Assembly (NCBI RefSeq): GCF_000247695.1
Contig: NW_004624782.1
Coordinates: 12,458,116 to 12,522,115 of the forward strand
Direction: 5' to 3'
Source: Heterocephalus glaber
Taxonomy: Eukaryota; Chordata; Mammalia; Rodentia; Bathyergidae
DNA: 64,000 nt
This document shows, piece after piece, positions 43,053-54,014 of this stretch. How positions within the stretch are numbered: the stretch's first letter is position 1; each line of letters starts with the position of its first letter. The position numbers and the translations under genes are program-made. The notes below the pieces were generated by a model. The model did not search any database. It was not told where the DNA came from and was given only the letters and a program-made list of their open reading frames with translations.

Positions 43053-43333
43053 AATGAGAAAATTACAAAATAAACAATGACAATGAATGAGAACACACAG
43101 AGCTGGCCTAGTTAGGGCGAAACAAACAGATTCACAGTCAGATGGACGCATTGGCCCCCGGGGCATCTCAGCCCATCCTGCGGCTCCTGGAATCTCTGGC
43201 AGCGCGGCCTCTGTTCTCTGGGATGAGGTTTTTGAGCGTCCACCTGTCTAGTTGACCTCTGGGCTGTCACACACATGTGACAAACGTAACAGCCAGGTCT
43301 GAAATCAAGATCCCTTGGAATGGGATTAACATG

Positions 43334-43795
43334 AGGAAATGGAAAAATAGGAACAAAATCTTTGTAAATAGGGAGGAATGGAGGGGTTGAAGGGAGGGCT
43401 GGGCAAGGGTGAAAAATAAGAACCAAGAGAGATTATGTAAAGGTGCAGATTTCCAATGATGAATGTCATTATGTTGTATACCTAAAATGTACCAATGATT
43501 AGAATGAATAATTGATAATGCAAAATAGGAAGAGAAGGTCCAAAGGGGTAGGGGTAGTGGGAGGGGCAGGGGAAAGGAAAGAAGGGAAAGGAAAAAGGAT
43601 GAGAAATGGAAAAAATGGAAATAAAGTCTTTGTAAATAGGGAAGGGTGGAGGGCGTGAAGGGAGGGCTAGGAATGGGGAAAAAATAAGAACCAAGATGCA
43701 TTATGTAAAGGTACAATTCCCAATGAGAAATGTAATTGTGTTGTATACCTACAATGTACCAATAAAAGAATTTAACAACAACAACAACAAAAAGA
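43334..43795 (+). mobile_element. Duplicated L1 3' UTR ends
   Basis: Two copies of one segment, about 43334-43506 and 43600-43772, each run from 'aatggaaaaa' through 'tctttgtaaatagggaagg'-like and 'aataagaaccaaga' to 'ttgtatacctacaatgtacc'. The second ends 'aataaaagaattt' and an (AAC)n tail. Between them is a GA-rich linker. The ending resembles that of the L1 at 20900-20970 and of the inverted copy at 54945-55070. Confidence 0.75.
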
Positions 43796-44029
43796 TCCCT
43801 TCCCTCCCACTACATTATCAACTGCACAAAAATAAAAGCCTCTCCCCACCTCAGTCTTCTCCATCTCAGTAATGGGCACAAAAATCTAGACACTGGCCTC
43901 ACTGCCCTCCTCCTCACCCTGCATCCAAGTGTCGGCCACTCCTGCTGGCTCTGCCTTCAGACTACCTCCTGAATCCACCAGTGCCCCCTACCCAAGGCCG
44001 GGTCACCAGTGTCTCCCCTGACACCCATC
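43796..44029. other. Unassigned DNA, probably start of L2
   Basis: GC-moderate with a 'ctgccttcagactacctcct' phrase that resembles L2, but the boundary cannot be set. Confidence 0.35.
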
Positions 44030-44375
44030 AGTCAGACTGTTCTTTTGGTAAACTCAGATCATAGCCTACACCCTTCCTGTTTAAAAGCCTTCAAAGGCAT
44101 CCCTGAGTATTTGGAAGAAAATTCAAATTTTATATTGCTGCTGATAAGGTGTTGAAGGACTAGGCCCCTCCCAAGCAATTTGCCCTCTCATTCCCCAACA
44201 GCCCCACTGGCCTCTTCAGAGTTCTTCAGAGCTGCCTCCTGATTCTTCCACAGGGCCTTTGCACCTGCTCCCTCTTCCTATGCTATTCTTCCTCCCATCT
44301 CACCATGCTGTAGGTAACTCAGGTGTCACCTCCTCAGAAAGGCCTTCTCCTGCCTGCACATCTAAAGGAGCCCTG
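44030..44375 (+). mobile_element. L2 LINE, 3' end
   Basis: 'cctgtttaaaagccttcaaa', 'cacagggcctttgcacctgc', 'atgctattcttcctcccatc' and 'tcctcagaaaggccttctcc' are diagnostic of the L2 3' end. One of the clearest L2 copies in the window. Confidence 0.88.
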
Positions 44376-44419
44376 CTCCCCACCTGCACCCATGATGAGG
44401 GCAGAACAGGAGCAGAGTG

Positions 44420-44600
44420 CAATGCCAATTAATTTTAAATGGATGTAGGTAAATATTTGAAAAATGCTCCCAGGGGTCGCTCCAGGGAAAGGAGGGGGGT
44501 AGCTGGGAACATGGAGATTTTGTACTGTGCATTGTTTTGTGCCTTTGAATTTAAAGCCATGTCCATATATTATTATTTCAAATGTTTAAAAGTCAAATAA
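44420..44600 (+). mobile_element. L1M-type 3' UTR end
   Basis: 'ttttgtactgtgcattgttt' and 'tgaatttaaagccatgtcca' followed by 'tcaaatgtttaaaagtcaaa' and an A-rich end resemble the 3' UTR of old L1s. Confidence 0.6.
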
Positions 44601-44605
44601 AATAT

Positions 44606-44656
44606 GGAAAGGCAGGAGGGAGAGAAGGAGGGAGAGGAGGAGGAGGAGGAGAGAGG
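44606..44656. repeat. (GGA)n/(GGGA)n purine-rich simple repeat
   Basis: GAGG/AGG units on the plus strand between two L1-like fragments. Confidence 0.9.
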
Positions 44657-44945
44657 ATGTAGGAAATTGTCCTAAGGAAATAATTCAATGAACAAAATAA
44701 TCATTACGGTATTAAACTTTATAGAAACAAAATAAAATAAAATGAATGTCCTGTAACATAGGAATAAGTCAAGAAATAGTGCTTTGTGAATAGAATGGAG
44801 TATGATCCCATTAGTAATGATCATTATTAAGGCTACAAAAATGTAAAGAAATGTTTATGAGAATAATCGATGAAAAAGACTATTAGAATATATATAATTA
44901 CAATATATTCTATTAGAATGTAAGAATACACTAAGAAGACAAAGC
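44657..44945 (+). mobile_element. L1M-type internal 3' fragment
   Basis: 'ctaaggaaataattcaatga' and 'gaatggagtatgatcccatt' with 'atgtaaagaaatgtttatga' match the plus-strand 3' UTR of old L1s. It lies downstream of a fragment that should follow it, so the two come from different copies or from a rearrangement. Confidence 0.6.
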
Positions 44946-47075
44946 AGCGAGTAGAGAGCAGAAGACTGTGGAGGAGAGATGTCTGGGGCATCCGGCTCTC
45001 TCGAGGGTCCCTGCAGAAGTGCTGGCTGACTCAGCTGTGACCTCCTCCAGTCAGGGACCAGAGACAGGGCTCACAGGGGGCTCGGGGCCGGGAGTAGAGA
45101 CAAGGGCAGCCGAGAGGCGAGGTCAGTTCTGGTGGACTCTCATGTCTCTGCCTCCTGCTGTGGGGACCATCCCGGGGCTGCCCTGTGCTTTACGGGTGCC
45201 CAGCAGCTCTGCTGGTCCCACCCACTGGTGTCAGTCACGGCTCCCCCAGGCAGGACCCGCATCTCCAGACACAGCCAAGGGTCCTGTGGGAAGGGACAGT
45301 CTCCCCCAGGTGAGACCCCCCAAACAACCTTCAATGGGGAGGGGGCAAAAAGGCCCCCAGTCGAGAGTGCCACTAAGGTAAGGTACTGACTGCCAGGGTC
45401 CCCAGCCGGCCCACAGGTAGGTTCCCCACTGCCTCTGCACTTGCTAGTCACAGCTACATTTGAAGTACATGTATCTTACATGGTTTTGAGAGCACCTTTT
45501 AAATAATAAGCAGGTGAGCACCCTCTTCTCGTGGGAACCCCACTGGCAGTACTGTTTACCAGCTTCTCGCCCCTCCGGGGACCAGTCTCAGCCTCCAGCC
45601 CACGTGGCCCCTCAAGAGCAAGCGGGAGGGGCTCTAATGGGGCCGCGTTCAATTAACAAAATATTGGGAAGCACTTTGCTACCTAAAACGCTGCATCGTG
45701 ATAATAGCTCTGCTTCCCACACCGGGGTCTTTGTGGATTAATGGTAGCTCGAATAGTAAATTGCTTTGAAGTCTTAGTCAAAGTTTTCCACAGACTGCAA
45801 ATGTCAGCTCTCGAGTTGGAGCTGTGCTCGTCCGACCTTGTCGGGTGGAGGCTGAGCCCCATGTGGGGCACAGGCCGGTCTGGAGCTCCAGGCAACATGG
45901 GCTCTCCAGGCTGACCACCACCGCCTGGCCTCCGAGCACACGCCCTGGGGAAAACATTGACGGGTGTAGAATCTCATGGGTCAGCAGAAGGGGCACGGGT
46001 GACCGAAAGCCAAGCGTCTGAGTGGGCTGCCCCATTTGGAATTAGCCCAAGAGAGAGGCTGGAGTGGGTGGCTTAGGGAAAAAGAAAACAGCTTGAAGAA
46101 AGTGATTCTTCCTCACGCCCACCCACTGCAAACTCCCCGATCTTCTGTGGACGACGAGGTCTGGGATTGCATCATCTCTCAAGTGGGCAACTCGGACAAC
46201 AGGCCCTGGAGTCCCTGCTGCCCCTGCAGACAGCCGGGTGCCAGGCACAGGCCATCAGGCAGGAACGGCGAACATAACTCTGCGGCAGGGGGCTCATCAC
46301 CACCTCCCAAAGATGCCTGTGTGCCCTCCACTTGCCAGCCCAGAGAGGCCACAGGCTCCTGGCTGTGCACTGCAGCTCCCTCTGGAGCTCTCTCTGGCCC
46401 AGCCAGAGCCCGGCCAGCACACCAGCGGGCCAGGAGCAGCAGTTGGCAGGAGCTGCTGGAGGAGCCGGGCCCCAGCTCTCTCGTGCTGGCAGCTCTGAGG
46501 CGGCTCCTCTGGGTCCCTTCCCCAATCACTGTGCCCTCCTCCTCAGCACCTCCTGGAATCCCTTCCCAGAAGAACACTCAAATGACCCTAAGGCCCAGTC
46601 TAAGGACTGACTCCCGGAGACCCTGGGCCGTGCAGCGCAGCCCCGTCAGCTCGGCTGTGTCCTTCTCCCAGGTCCTCTGGCACATCTCCCTGCAGGGACT
46701 CGTGGGACACACAGAGGTCAGGGCCCCTCTCCACTGACGTCCTGGACACATTTCCAGACAGCTCCCGGAAGCCCCAGCCACCCTGCCCTCCCTCCTTTTC
46801 CTTGGTTTAGCACACGTCAGCTGCCCCTCCTGTGTGAGGCCCGAGGCTGACTGACTCTCCCAAGAAGAATGTAAGCTCCACAGGAGCAGGATCTGCCCAT
46901 GTATCTCTCCGTTGTCAGGACAGCGGGCCATTTGCACACTAATAAGACACAGCCTCGTATCCCGATGGATAAATCGCCACTTCAGGTGCCCCTCCGCTAT
47001 GGCGGGGAACGGAGACATCCACCCTTCCTTCGTGCTATGCGTGATGCTTCTACTGATGTAACCAAGTTCCCCTTC
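44946..47075. other. Unassigned GC-rich DNA, no coding support
   Basis: Overlapping frames on both strands (44968-45381; 46036-46737, 233 residues; 46172-46577 minus; 46578-47156 minus) have no recognisable domains. An L2-like phrase 'gaatgtaagctccacaggag' lies at 46867-46886. Confidence 0.5.
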
Positions 47076-47215
47076 TGGCTTTTGGAAACCATTTTTCATT
47101 GTTGATACAAAACAGCAATAGTAAAAACAACCACCACAGTGATGATATAAAAGCACTACCTCTGTTGTGTGCCAGGAGCTGTTCTCATGTCAGATTTTCT
47201 GTTGACCACAGCCCG
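47076..47215. repeat. Local duplication, copy 1
   Basis: 'cttttggaaaccatttttca', 'ttgttgatacaaaacagcaa' and 'gtgtgccaggagctgttctc' reappear about 495 bp downstream as 'ctttggaaatcacttttcat', 'cgttgacacaaaataacagt' and 'atgtgccgggagctattctc'. The downstream half of each copy is an inverted MIR start. Confidence 0.75.
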
Positions 47216-47568
47216 GGCAAGCCCTGCTGAGTCTTACACGCTGCTGGACTCGCCCATCTGACCCTGACTGCTTGATCTTTGGACCCAGGTGCCACGTAGG
47301 ACACTGTTGTCTAATGCTTCCCTTGCCGGGATGCAGCCACCCACAGCCTCTCCCCAGCTCTGTCTCCGAGCCTTCCGGTGACTACTTGAGGCCCACACAT
47401 GTGAGCGGCGCCTCTGTTCCCCACTGCCCGTCCTGGACAGGACGTCGGTGTCAGACCAGGGAGAGCTCCTCGCCGCCCACAGGAGCCCCATGGGCAGTAG
47501 GTAGTGGCTCAAGCGCCCAGGCTGCCTGCTCCAGCACCAGGGCCCAGCTCTCTGGGTGGTCCTGTTGC
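47216..47568. other. Unassigned DNA between duplicate copies
   Basis: No repeat family recognised. It does not match the DNA preceding copy 1, so the duplication is either partial or the rest has diverged. Confidence 0.4.
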
Positions 47569-47712
47569 CTGGGCTTTGGAAATCACTTTTCATCGTTGAC
47601 ACAAAATAACAGTAACAACAACAACAGCAGTAACAACTATCACAATAACAACATAACTAGATCTTTATTATGTGCCGGGAGCTATTCTCACATTACATTC
47701 TCTTAGTAAATA
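47569..47712. repeat. Local duplication, copy 2
   Basis: Partner of 47076-47215. Here the A-rich stretch has become (AAC)n-like (47605-47655). The MIR-like half reads 'tctttattatgtgccgggag'. Confidence 0.75.
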
Positions 47713-47929
47713 CACAAATGAACTACAGTGAAGCCATTCAGGAACCTAAGGTGAGGACACATCACGAAAGTGGGGTCTTGCTTCTTGCTTCATTTTGGTT
47801 TTGTTTCCTGGTAACCAAGGCTCTAGGTTACTATAACAATGTAGCAAGTTAGGCCATTCTCACAGAGTGGGAGTTCCTGCAGCTCTTCCCTGCTCGTAGG
47901 CCTGACAGCCTCCCAATAACCGGATGGGT
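47713..47929. other. Unassigned DNA
   Basis: No repeat or exon recognised. Confidence 0.45.
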
Positions 47930-48068
47930 GAGGGGATGGGATACTTGATCTCATTTACAGGTGAGGAATCCAGGCTCCTGGAGTCTAAGTGCATTATTTG
48001 AGATCACCCTAGGGAAGAGACGGAGCTGGGATTTGAACCCACAGAACTAGAGTCCGGCTTCCACAGAG
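47930..48068 (-). mobile_element. MIR SINE
   Basis: 'tctcatttacaggtgaggaa', 'tttgagatcaccctagggaa' and 'agctgggatttgaacccaca' match inverted MIR. Confidence 0.85.
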
Positions 48069-49007
48069 CAACCTCTCCAGGGTCTCCCCAACTCGCCCAT
48101 TCCACCCAAGTCAGAAGTTGGGGCAGCAGAGGCCACGGGGCTGAGAGTGCGAGGTGCACACACTCACGCTGGAGTTGGAGTCTGCTTCCTGGGAAGGAGG
48201 GCAAGTCTGTCTCCATGGTTACGCTAAACCTGAACAAAGCATCATACACAGATTACCAGAGCCTCGAGCACCAGCACCTCGCCCCCGCCGACAGCCGAGA
48301 GCGCCGACTGCCAGGCCTTCCAGCCTCACCCGAGAGCCTTCCTTTTCCATGATTCCCACGATCAAATCTGGCACTTGATAATAGCTAAATGTTTTCTAAT
48401 TATTTACTCGCTCACCTTCACAGCGCCCCATGAGATAATGATCCCACTGCACATTTCTGTAACATTCTGTCTGCCTCCAAAAACTCAAATCAAGTTACCA
48501 AGATCATCCCATCGATCCTCCCACTTCAGCTCTGTCGGATCCACAGAAAGCAATCCCAATCATTCTGTTTATATTTGGGGACACTGCTCTCCAGGATCTG
48601 ACTGTAGGCCAAGCTGTGACCACAGGACACACTCGGGTTCTTCTTACTCCGGAAAATGGAGAACAAATGAGCTTTGTCTATTTGCCAAACGCAGTCGCGG
48701 ACAGCAGCTCCTGGTCAGCTGTGCAGAGAAGGGCTCTGAGGCAGAGTCTGAGATTTAGGAAGCAGCAGTGCGGCCGGGTAGGGCTGTCGGCCATGGACAG
48801 GAAAGGTGGTGGTGCTGGCCCTCGACGACCACTTCCTACGGCGACAGCAAGTGTCTCTAGGAAAGTTTCACATTTGTTCTCAGCCAGGAGCAATTTCCCT
48901 CCCAAGAGGATGCTTGGCACCGCCTGGGGACATTTCCAATTATGACAACAGGTGGGTGCGACTGGCCTCTGAGGGTTAGAGGTGCTGGAAGCTTCTACAA
49001 ACCCCAC
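48069..49007. other. Unassigned DNA
   Basis: No secure repeat or exon. An X-box-like palindrome with one good half is at 48209-48222. The 153-residue minus frame 48678-49139 crosses a B1 SINE and is not a gene. Confidence 0.45.
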
Positions 49008-49125
49008 CAGGAGCCAGACATGGTGGCACACACTTGTGATCCCAGCACTCAAGAGCCTGAGGCAGGAGCTTAGGGCCAGCCTGGGCTCCACAGCTACACC
49101 TGTCTCAAAAACCCAAAAAGAAAAA
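49008..49125 (+). mobile_element. B1 SINE monomer
   Basis: 'gagccagacatggtggcaca', 'cttgtgatcccagcactcaa', 'gagcctgaggcaggagctta' and 'acacctgtctcaaaaaccc' give a 7SL-derived B1 with A-rich tail. Confidence 0.92.
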
Positions 49126-49213
49126 AATGCCATGCACAAAACAGTGCCCTACAACAAAAAATGATCCATTCCAGAGAGTCGGCGTGCCCGAGCTGAGAAA
49201 CCCTCAGCGGAAT

Positions 49214-49242
49214 ACACACACACACACGCGCGCGCGCGCGCA
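49214..49242. repeat. (CA)n(CG)n microsatellite
   Basis: Alternating CA followed directly by alternating CG, all strictly purine-pyrimidine alternating. Confidence 0.97.
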
Positions 49243-49329
49243 CCCGCACAGCAGCTGGGATGCCTGTGCTTAGTCCTCAGCAGATCCGAAGTCAATGTGA
49301 GAATGTGTCCAGAACAAAATTCCCGGTGT

Positions 49330-49560
49330 TCAGTCCAAACCCAGCCTCCCCGGCCCCATCTCAGTACATGGCCTCACTGCTCGGCAGCTCAGGGCGAACA
49401 CCCCAGCCTGCTGCCCTCCCCCACGAGTCTCGTCACATCCTGTCCTCTTCTCCCAAGCCTGTCACCCTCCTGCACACCACCACGCGGACTCAGTCGCCAC
49501 TTTCTCTTGCCTGGGCCACTGCAGTGGCCTCCTAACTGGACCCTGGCCGTACATGCCCCC
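49330..49560 (+). mobile_element. L2 LINE fragment
   Basis: 'gtcctcttctcccaagcctg' and 'tgcctgggccactgcagtgg' followed by 'cctcctaactggaccctggc' have the L2 layout. GC-rich and diverged. Confidence 0.5.
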
Positions 49561-49734
49561 ACCTCCAGCCTTTGGCAGCCGCTGTTCCCTCTGCCTGAGG
49601 GGAGGCTCTGCTTCGACATCCCAGTCCCAGAAGAAATGTCACCACCGCAGGGAGTCCTCATCCCTGACCTCTCCAACCAGAGCGGCTCCTCAGTCCCTCC
49701 AGCCTCCTCTATCCCTCATCCTAACTGTTGAGCA

Positions 49735-49905
49735 CTCCTGTTTGTTTGCTTGTTTGCTGCCTCTCCGCTCCCTCCAAGTCACAGTTAAGGATTCAGAAGA
49801 GTAGAGACCTTGTCTTGCTCACCATTGTATCTTTAGTAGGAAAAAGAAGCCAAGAAACCAGTGCCTGCCACACAGTATGCACTCAAAACATTCTAACAAA
49901 GGAAG
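49735..49905 (+). mobile_element. L2 LINE 3' end
   Basis: 'agagaccttgtcttgctcac', 'cattgtatctttagtaggaa' and 'agtgcctgccacacagtatg' with 'cactcaaaacattctaacaa' are the standard L2 end phrases. Confidence 0.72.
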
Positions 49906-50204
49906 GAATGAAATGCCGAGAAAAGATGTCCACAAGCCACTAAGAACGGACATCACCGGAAAGGGCAGTCTCTCGGCCGTCTCTGTGGGCTGCAGCCCCT
50001 CCCCACGCAGGGCGGCACTGCTGGCCACCTGGCATCTCTCAGAACCACTGCCGAGGTGTCACACCCCACGTGCCCAGCCATCCCGTGCTGCCCAGCCCTG
50101 CATCCAGGTGTCTCACTGGGAGCCCATGGTGGCGCATGTGCACCAGGGCCTGTGTGCTACCCCTGTGCCGATCCCCATGAGGGACCCTGTCCCTGTGCTG
50201 GGCC
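49906..50204. other. Unassigned DNA
   Basis: No repeat or exon recognised. Confidence 0.45.
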
Positions 50205-50345
50205 CGCTCAACTCGGGACTTGAGTTGACTCCCTTGTGTTGGTGGATAAAACGCAGCACCATTAGGTGGAGTCACTGGCTCAAGGTCACACAGAGCACAA
50301 TATGGAAGAATCCGCCTGGGATGAAGGCCTGCTGTCCTGCCTGTT
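50205..50345 (-). mobile_element. MIR SINE fragment
   Basis: 'tggctcaaggtcacacagag' and 'gcctgggatgaaggcctgct' fit inverted MIR; the left half is diverged. Confidence 0.65.
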
Positions 50346-50523
50346 ATCCCCAGTAGCCACAGGATAAAGCCCCTGTTTGATATTAACACGTGTGGAGAGC
50401 TTCGTTCCGAGTGAGCAAGGGAGGGAGAAGCAAGGCAGAGGGACAGCAGTTCCAGCCTCCTGGATTCTAAGTCTGCTGCAGTAACTGCCACCCTCTCCCC
50501 TCCTCTTTCTCAGAATCTACCTT

Positions 50524-50868
50524 GGTGCTGGGCATGTAGCTCACTGCCAATGTGCTTGCCTAGCCTGCATGAGGCCCTGGGTACAAATAAACCCCAGCAC
50601 TGCCCTCTCCTTAAAAAACTGCACACTCGTAATCCCAGCACTCTGGGTGGCTGAGGGAGGAGGATGACAAGTCAGAGCCCAGCCTGGGCAACTTAACAGC
50701 TTAGTGAGACCCTGTCTCAAAAGTTTAAAAAAAAAAAAGGCCAGGGATTTGGCTCAGGGATTCCACCGCCCACCTTGCAAGCTCAAGGTCCCAAGTTTGA
50801 TCCCCAGTACCAAAAAAAAAGTCCTGTGCCAAGGCCCTGGGTTCAGTTCTCACTGCCAAAAAAAATCT
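50524..50868 (+). mobile_element. Four-module SINE cluster (ID, B1, ID, partial ID)
   Basis: In plus-strand order: an ID-like module 50524-50617 ('gctgggcatgtagctcactg', 'taaaccccagcactgccctc'), a B1 50618-50728 ('gtaatcccagcactctgggt', 'gagaccctgtctcaaaagtt'), a solo ID 50739-50820 ('gccagggatttggctcaggg', box B 'aagtttgatcccc'), and a truncated ID 3' half 50821-50868 ('ccctgggttcagttctcact'). Confidence 0.85.
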
Positions 50869-52195
50869 ACCCTCAACAGAGGTCACAGAGTTTCTGGAAT
50901 AAGACTGGTGCCAGCCAGGGAGGTGAGATTCGTCCACTTAGCCATCTTTCAGCAAAGTGTTCAATGATGCTTGGAAACCAGTGAGGCAGCTGGAAATTGG
51001 ACCTGTTGGCAATGACCTCCACTAGAGAAGGAACGTCCACTGCTCAGCTTATCACCGGGTGCCACCAAGGAGGAGGAAGCCATCCCCCTGCACACCCACC
51101 TCAGGGACATGGGGTCCCCTAGAAGTGGTGCCCACTGCCCAGCAAGGGGCCATCCCGGTGACTGGGACAGTCTGTCCGAGCCTCCCTTCACTCAGCACCC
51201 ATGAGGCTGGCTGAGAGGCTCGGTGCGCCGGCCACAGTATGCCTGAGCTGCAATGTCAGACAGCGCAGACGAGAAGAAATGGAGAAGCAGAGCACGTCAG
51301 GAACCAGGATGACAGTATCCACTTCTGCTCAAGACGGGGCTACACACTGCTTCAGATCACAGGCAGGTGATGCCTATCTTCTGCATTCAAGCCCCCGGGA
51401 GATGAGAGGGAGATCCCTCCTCCAGCGCAAAACATAAGTAAATGTTGAAAAAAACAAACTAGAAGTCTGCTTAGACACACCTGCCAACTGGCAACATCAT
51501 TAAGATCTTTGAGTGAGACGCTAACAGCAGCCCGGTGACAGGTGAAAACTGCCATCTTACTTCCGAGTAAATGTGAGGCCAGGAGAGTCCCTGCCAGACC
51601 TGAAGATAAGGTAATAAAGGGAAAATAGTCACAAACAGGGCACTGGTGACAACTGCACAACCTAGAAGGAGGAATGATTTACTCAAGGAAGAGAACTCAA
51701 GCAGGTCTTTGCAATGTACCTATCACAGGAAAGGTAAAATTGTTCATGAAGGGTTGTGTCTGTATCCCTAAGAAAATACAAACTCTACAGCTATGACTTG
51801 GCAGACTGGAAGATAAGGCAACAGACTTAGTTCAGGAAAGCCATAGAAAGGCAGTCGAGGGGAAACGGAAGGCAAAAGAGGAAGGGAGGCTGGGAAGGAG
51901 CTAAAAATGTAAGCGCAGGACTAAAAGACACACTCCGAGGAGCAGACTCAGCCCTACAGAAGAGGGAATCGGCGACGTGCTGTCAGTGATGCGAAGCTCT
52001 AGACACTCACTGTGCCGCCAGAGCGAAGTATTCCATTGGGAGCCAGAGTACCCAGAGGCCCACTCCGGGGCACGAGGGCTTTTCTGTCCTGGGTGTGTCT
52101 TCTCTGCTCCAGGACTGGGATGAAGGCCCTTGAGCTCTCTCTGGCTTTGGTGGGGGCGCCAACCTACTCCTCCTTAGGAAACCAGGCAGGGATCA
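50869..52195. other. Unassigned DNA
   Basis: 1.3 kb with no secure repeat or exon. AT-rich patches at 51430-51530 and 51740-51800. Frames on the minus strand (51352-51660) have no domain. Confidence 0.45.
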
Positions 52196-52392
52196 GCCCA
52201 GGTAAGGTAATGCATGCCTGTCATCCCAGCTGCTCAGGAGGCTGAGACAGGAGGATTGCAAGTTAGAGGCCAGCTTGGACAACTTAGTGAGGCCCTGCAT
52301 CGAATTAAGAAAAAAAGGACTAGAGATGTAGCTCAGTGGTAGAGCACATGCCCAGCAGTCCCTTGGTTTCATCCTCAATACTAAAGAAAGGA
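52196..52392 (+). mobile_element. B1-dID SINE, plus strand
   Basis: The B1 half ('catgcctgtcatcccagctg', 'ctcaggaggctgagacagga', 'gaggccctgcatcgaatt') is followed after an A-rich linker by the ID half 'gagatgtagctcagtggtag' with 'agcacatgcccagcagtccc' and 'ggtttcatcctcaatac'. The ID half keeps the TGGTAGAGCAC form, unlike the solo IDs here. Confidence 0.93.
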
Positions 52393-52495
52393 AAAGTGGA
52401 GAGAAAGACAGGGAAGGGAAGGGGGAAAAGAAGGGATTAAGAGAGAAAGAGGGAGGAAACGGAGGAAGGGAGGGAGGGAAAGATAGGCAGAAATG
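52385..52495. repeat. Purine-rich (GGAA/GAAA)n simple repeat
   Basis: About 110 bases almost entirely A and G, the expanded tail of the B1-dID upstream. Confidence 0.9.
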
Positions 52496-52859
52496 ACCCA
52501 AAGCACAGTGGGGAGAAGCACAGCGGAAGCTCTGAGTCTGGCAGGGACATCTGAAGGTGGCTAGGACCCAGCCCTGCCCAGAGCCAGGGGAGTATGTGAG
52601 GCTCAGAGGCGAGTGCGTATGAGTGCATGTGAGGCCGGGAGGAACCTCTCTTGAACAGCAGATACCATTACCTGGAGAGTGAGAGCCTTCTCATTTATTC
52701 AGGAATGCAGAAGAATGAGACAAAAGGAACACTGAAATGACACGAGATAAAATAGCAGGCATGGAAGTCAGAGAACAGGAATGAACCCCATATGTAAGTG
52801 GGGTCCGGGGAGAGCCTGGCGGGCGGTAGGTACAGGAGGAAGTGGGATAGTGGGAGAAA
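52496..52859. other. Unassigned DNA
   Basis: No repeat or exon recognised. Confidence 0.45.
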
Positions 52860-53275
52860 CTTAAAACATAAAGTCCAGGACACTGACACCACCAAACGCT
52901 GGCGAGGGTGCAGAGGACAGGAGCTCGGACTCATTGCTGGTGGGACTGAAAAATGGGAGGACGGCTGGTTGAGAACTCAGCAGCCTCTCACAAAACTGAG
53001 CACGCTCTTCTGATATGCCCAAAAATCACACTCCTCGGTGTTTACTCCAGAGGTGAAATGTATGTCCACATGAAAACCTGTGCACAGATGTTTCTGGCAG
53101 CTTTACTCATAGTTGCCGAGACTTGGAAGCCACCGAGATGCCTTTCCAGGGGCAAACTAATAAACTTTGGGCATATGGACATTGGAATATTACTCAGCAC
53201 TAAAACAAATGAACTATCAAGCCATGAGAAGTCATGGAGGATGGTTACATGCAGGCGGCCCAGTGAAAAGAGCCA
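52860..53275 (+). mobile_element. L1M fragment, ORF2 end/3' UTR
   Basis: 'gctggtgggactgaaaaatg', 'tgtgcacagatgtttctggc', 'agctttactcatagttgccg', 'gacttggaagccaccgagat' and 'gaatattactcagcactaaa' form a long collinear match to the plus-strand end of old L1s. Confidence 0.88.
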
Positions 53276-53276
53276 A

Positions 53277-53456
53277 TCTGCCCCAGGCATGGCAATGCAC
53301 ACCTATAATCCCAACTACTCAAGAGGCTGAGGTGGGAGGATGACTAGTTCAAGGCCAGCCTGGAAAACTTAGCGAGACCCTGTCTTAAAATAAACAGGGC
53401 TGAGGATATGGCTCAATGGTACAGTATCCAGGGTTCAATCCTCAGTACTGCCTCCC
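53277..53456 (+). mobile_element. B1-dID SINE at L1M end
   Basis: B1 half 'ggcatggcaatgcacaccta', 'taatcccaactactcaagag', 'gagaccctgtcttaaaataa'; ID half 'ggctgaggatatggctcaat' and 'gggttcaatcctcagtactg'. Confidence 0.92.
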
Positions 53457-54014
53457 ACAGCTACTCTGAATACCATGGTGTGTGATTCTACCTCTGGGAC
53501 ATCCTGGAAAAGGCAAACTGTGGGGACAGTGAGGCAGGGCCATAGGAAGGGATGGATAAACAGCGCATGGGGGGCTGGGGCTGCAGATGGCTCTCCAGGC
53601 CGCTGCACAGGTGGGTACAGCACTGGCCCAGAGTGAGCCCAAGAGTGACTCTGGGTGCAGGGCAGCGACAGCATCTCCTCCTCAGCACTGCTGCCCACCA
53701 GACATGGAGGGCACGGGTCGAAACTGTGGACTCTCCACCCCGCCACGTGGCCACCCAGAGCCAAAGGCCACCAAGAGGGAGGCGAGAGCAGGCCTGTCCA
53801 CGCGTGGGTGGACAAGGCGCCCAGCACACTGCTGCCGCCAGACCCTGCACCCCACCTCGCTGCTCCCCAGAGGCCCCTCCCCTTCTCCCCCTCTTCTCGG
53901 TCACCAGTTCCCCAGCGAAGCCTTTGCCAGCCCTGGCCCTGCCTGGACACCGTTTCCTCTGATTGTTCAAACTGGCTTCTTCTCACTCTTCCAGCCTCAC
54001 TTAAATGTCTCCTC
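53457..54014. other. Unassigned GC-rich DNA
   Basis: Stop-poor in several frames on both strands (53435-54100 minus, 221 residues; 53587-54063 plus), each crossing a neighbouring SINE, so none is a gene. Confidence 0.5.

Noticed and set aside
46036..46737. 233-residue open frame
   Set aside because: No domain, low-complexity serine/proline/alanine composition and competing frames on both strands.
48678..49139. 153-residue minus-strand frame with membrane-like start
   Set aside because: Its start is the antisense of a B1 SINE (49008-49125).
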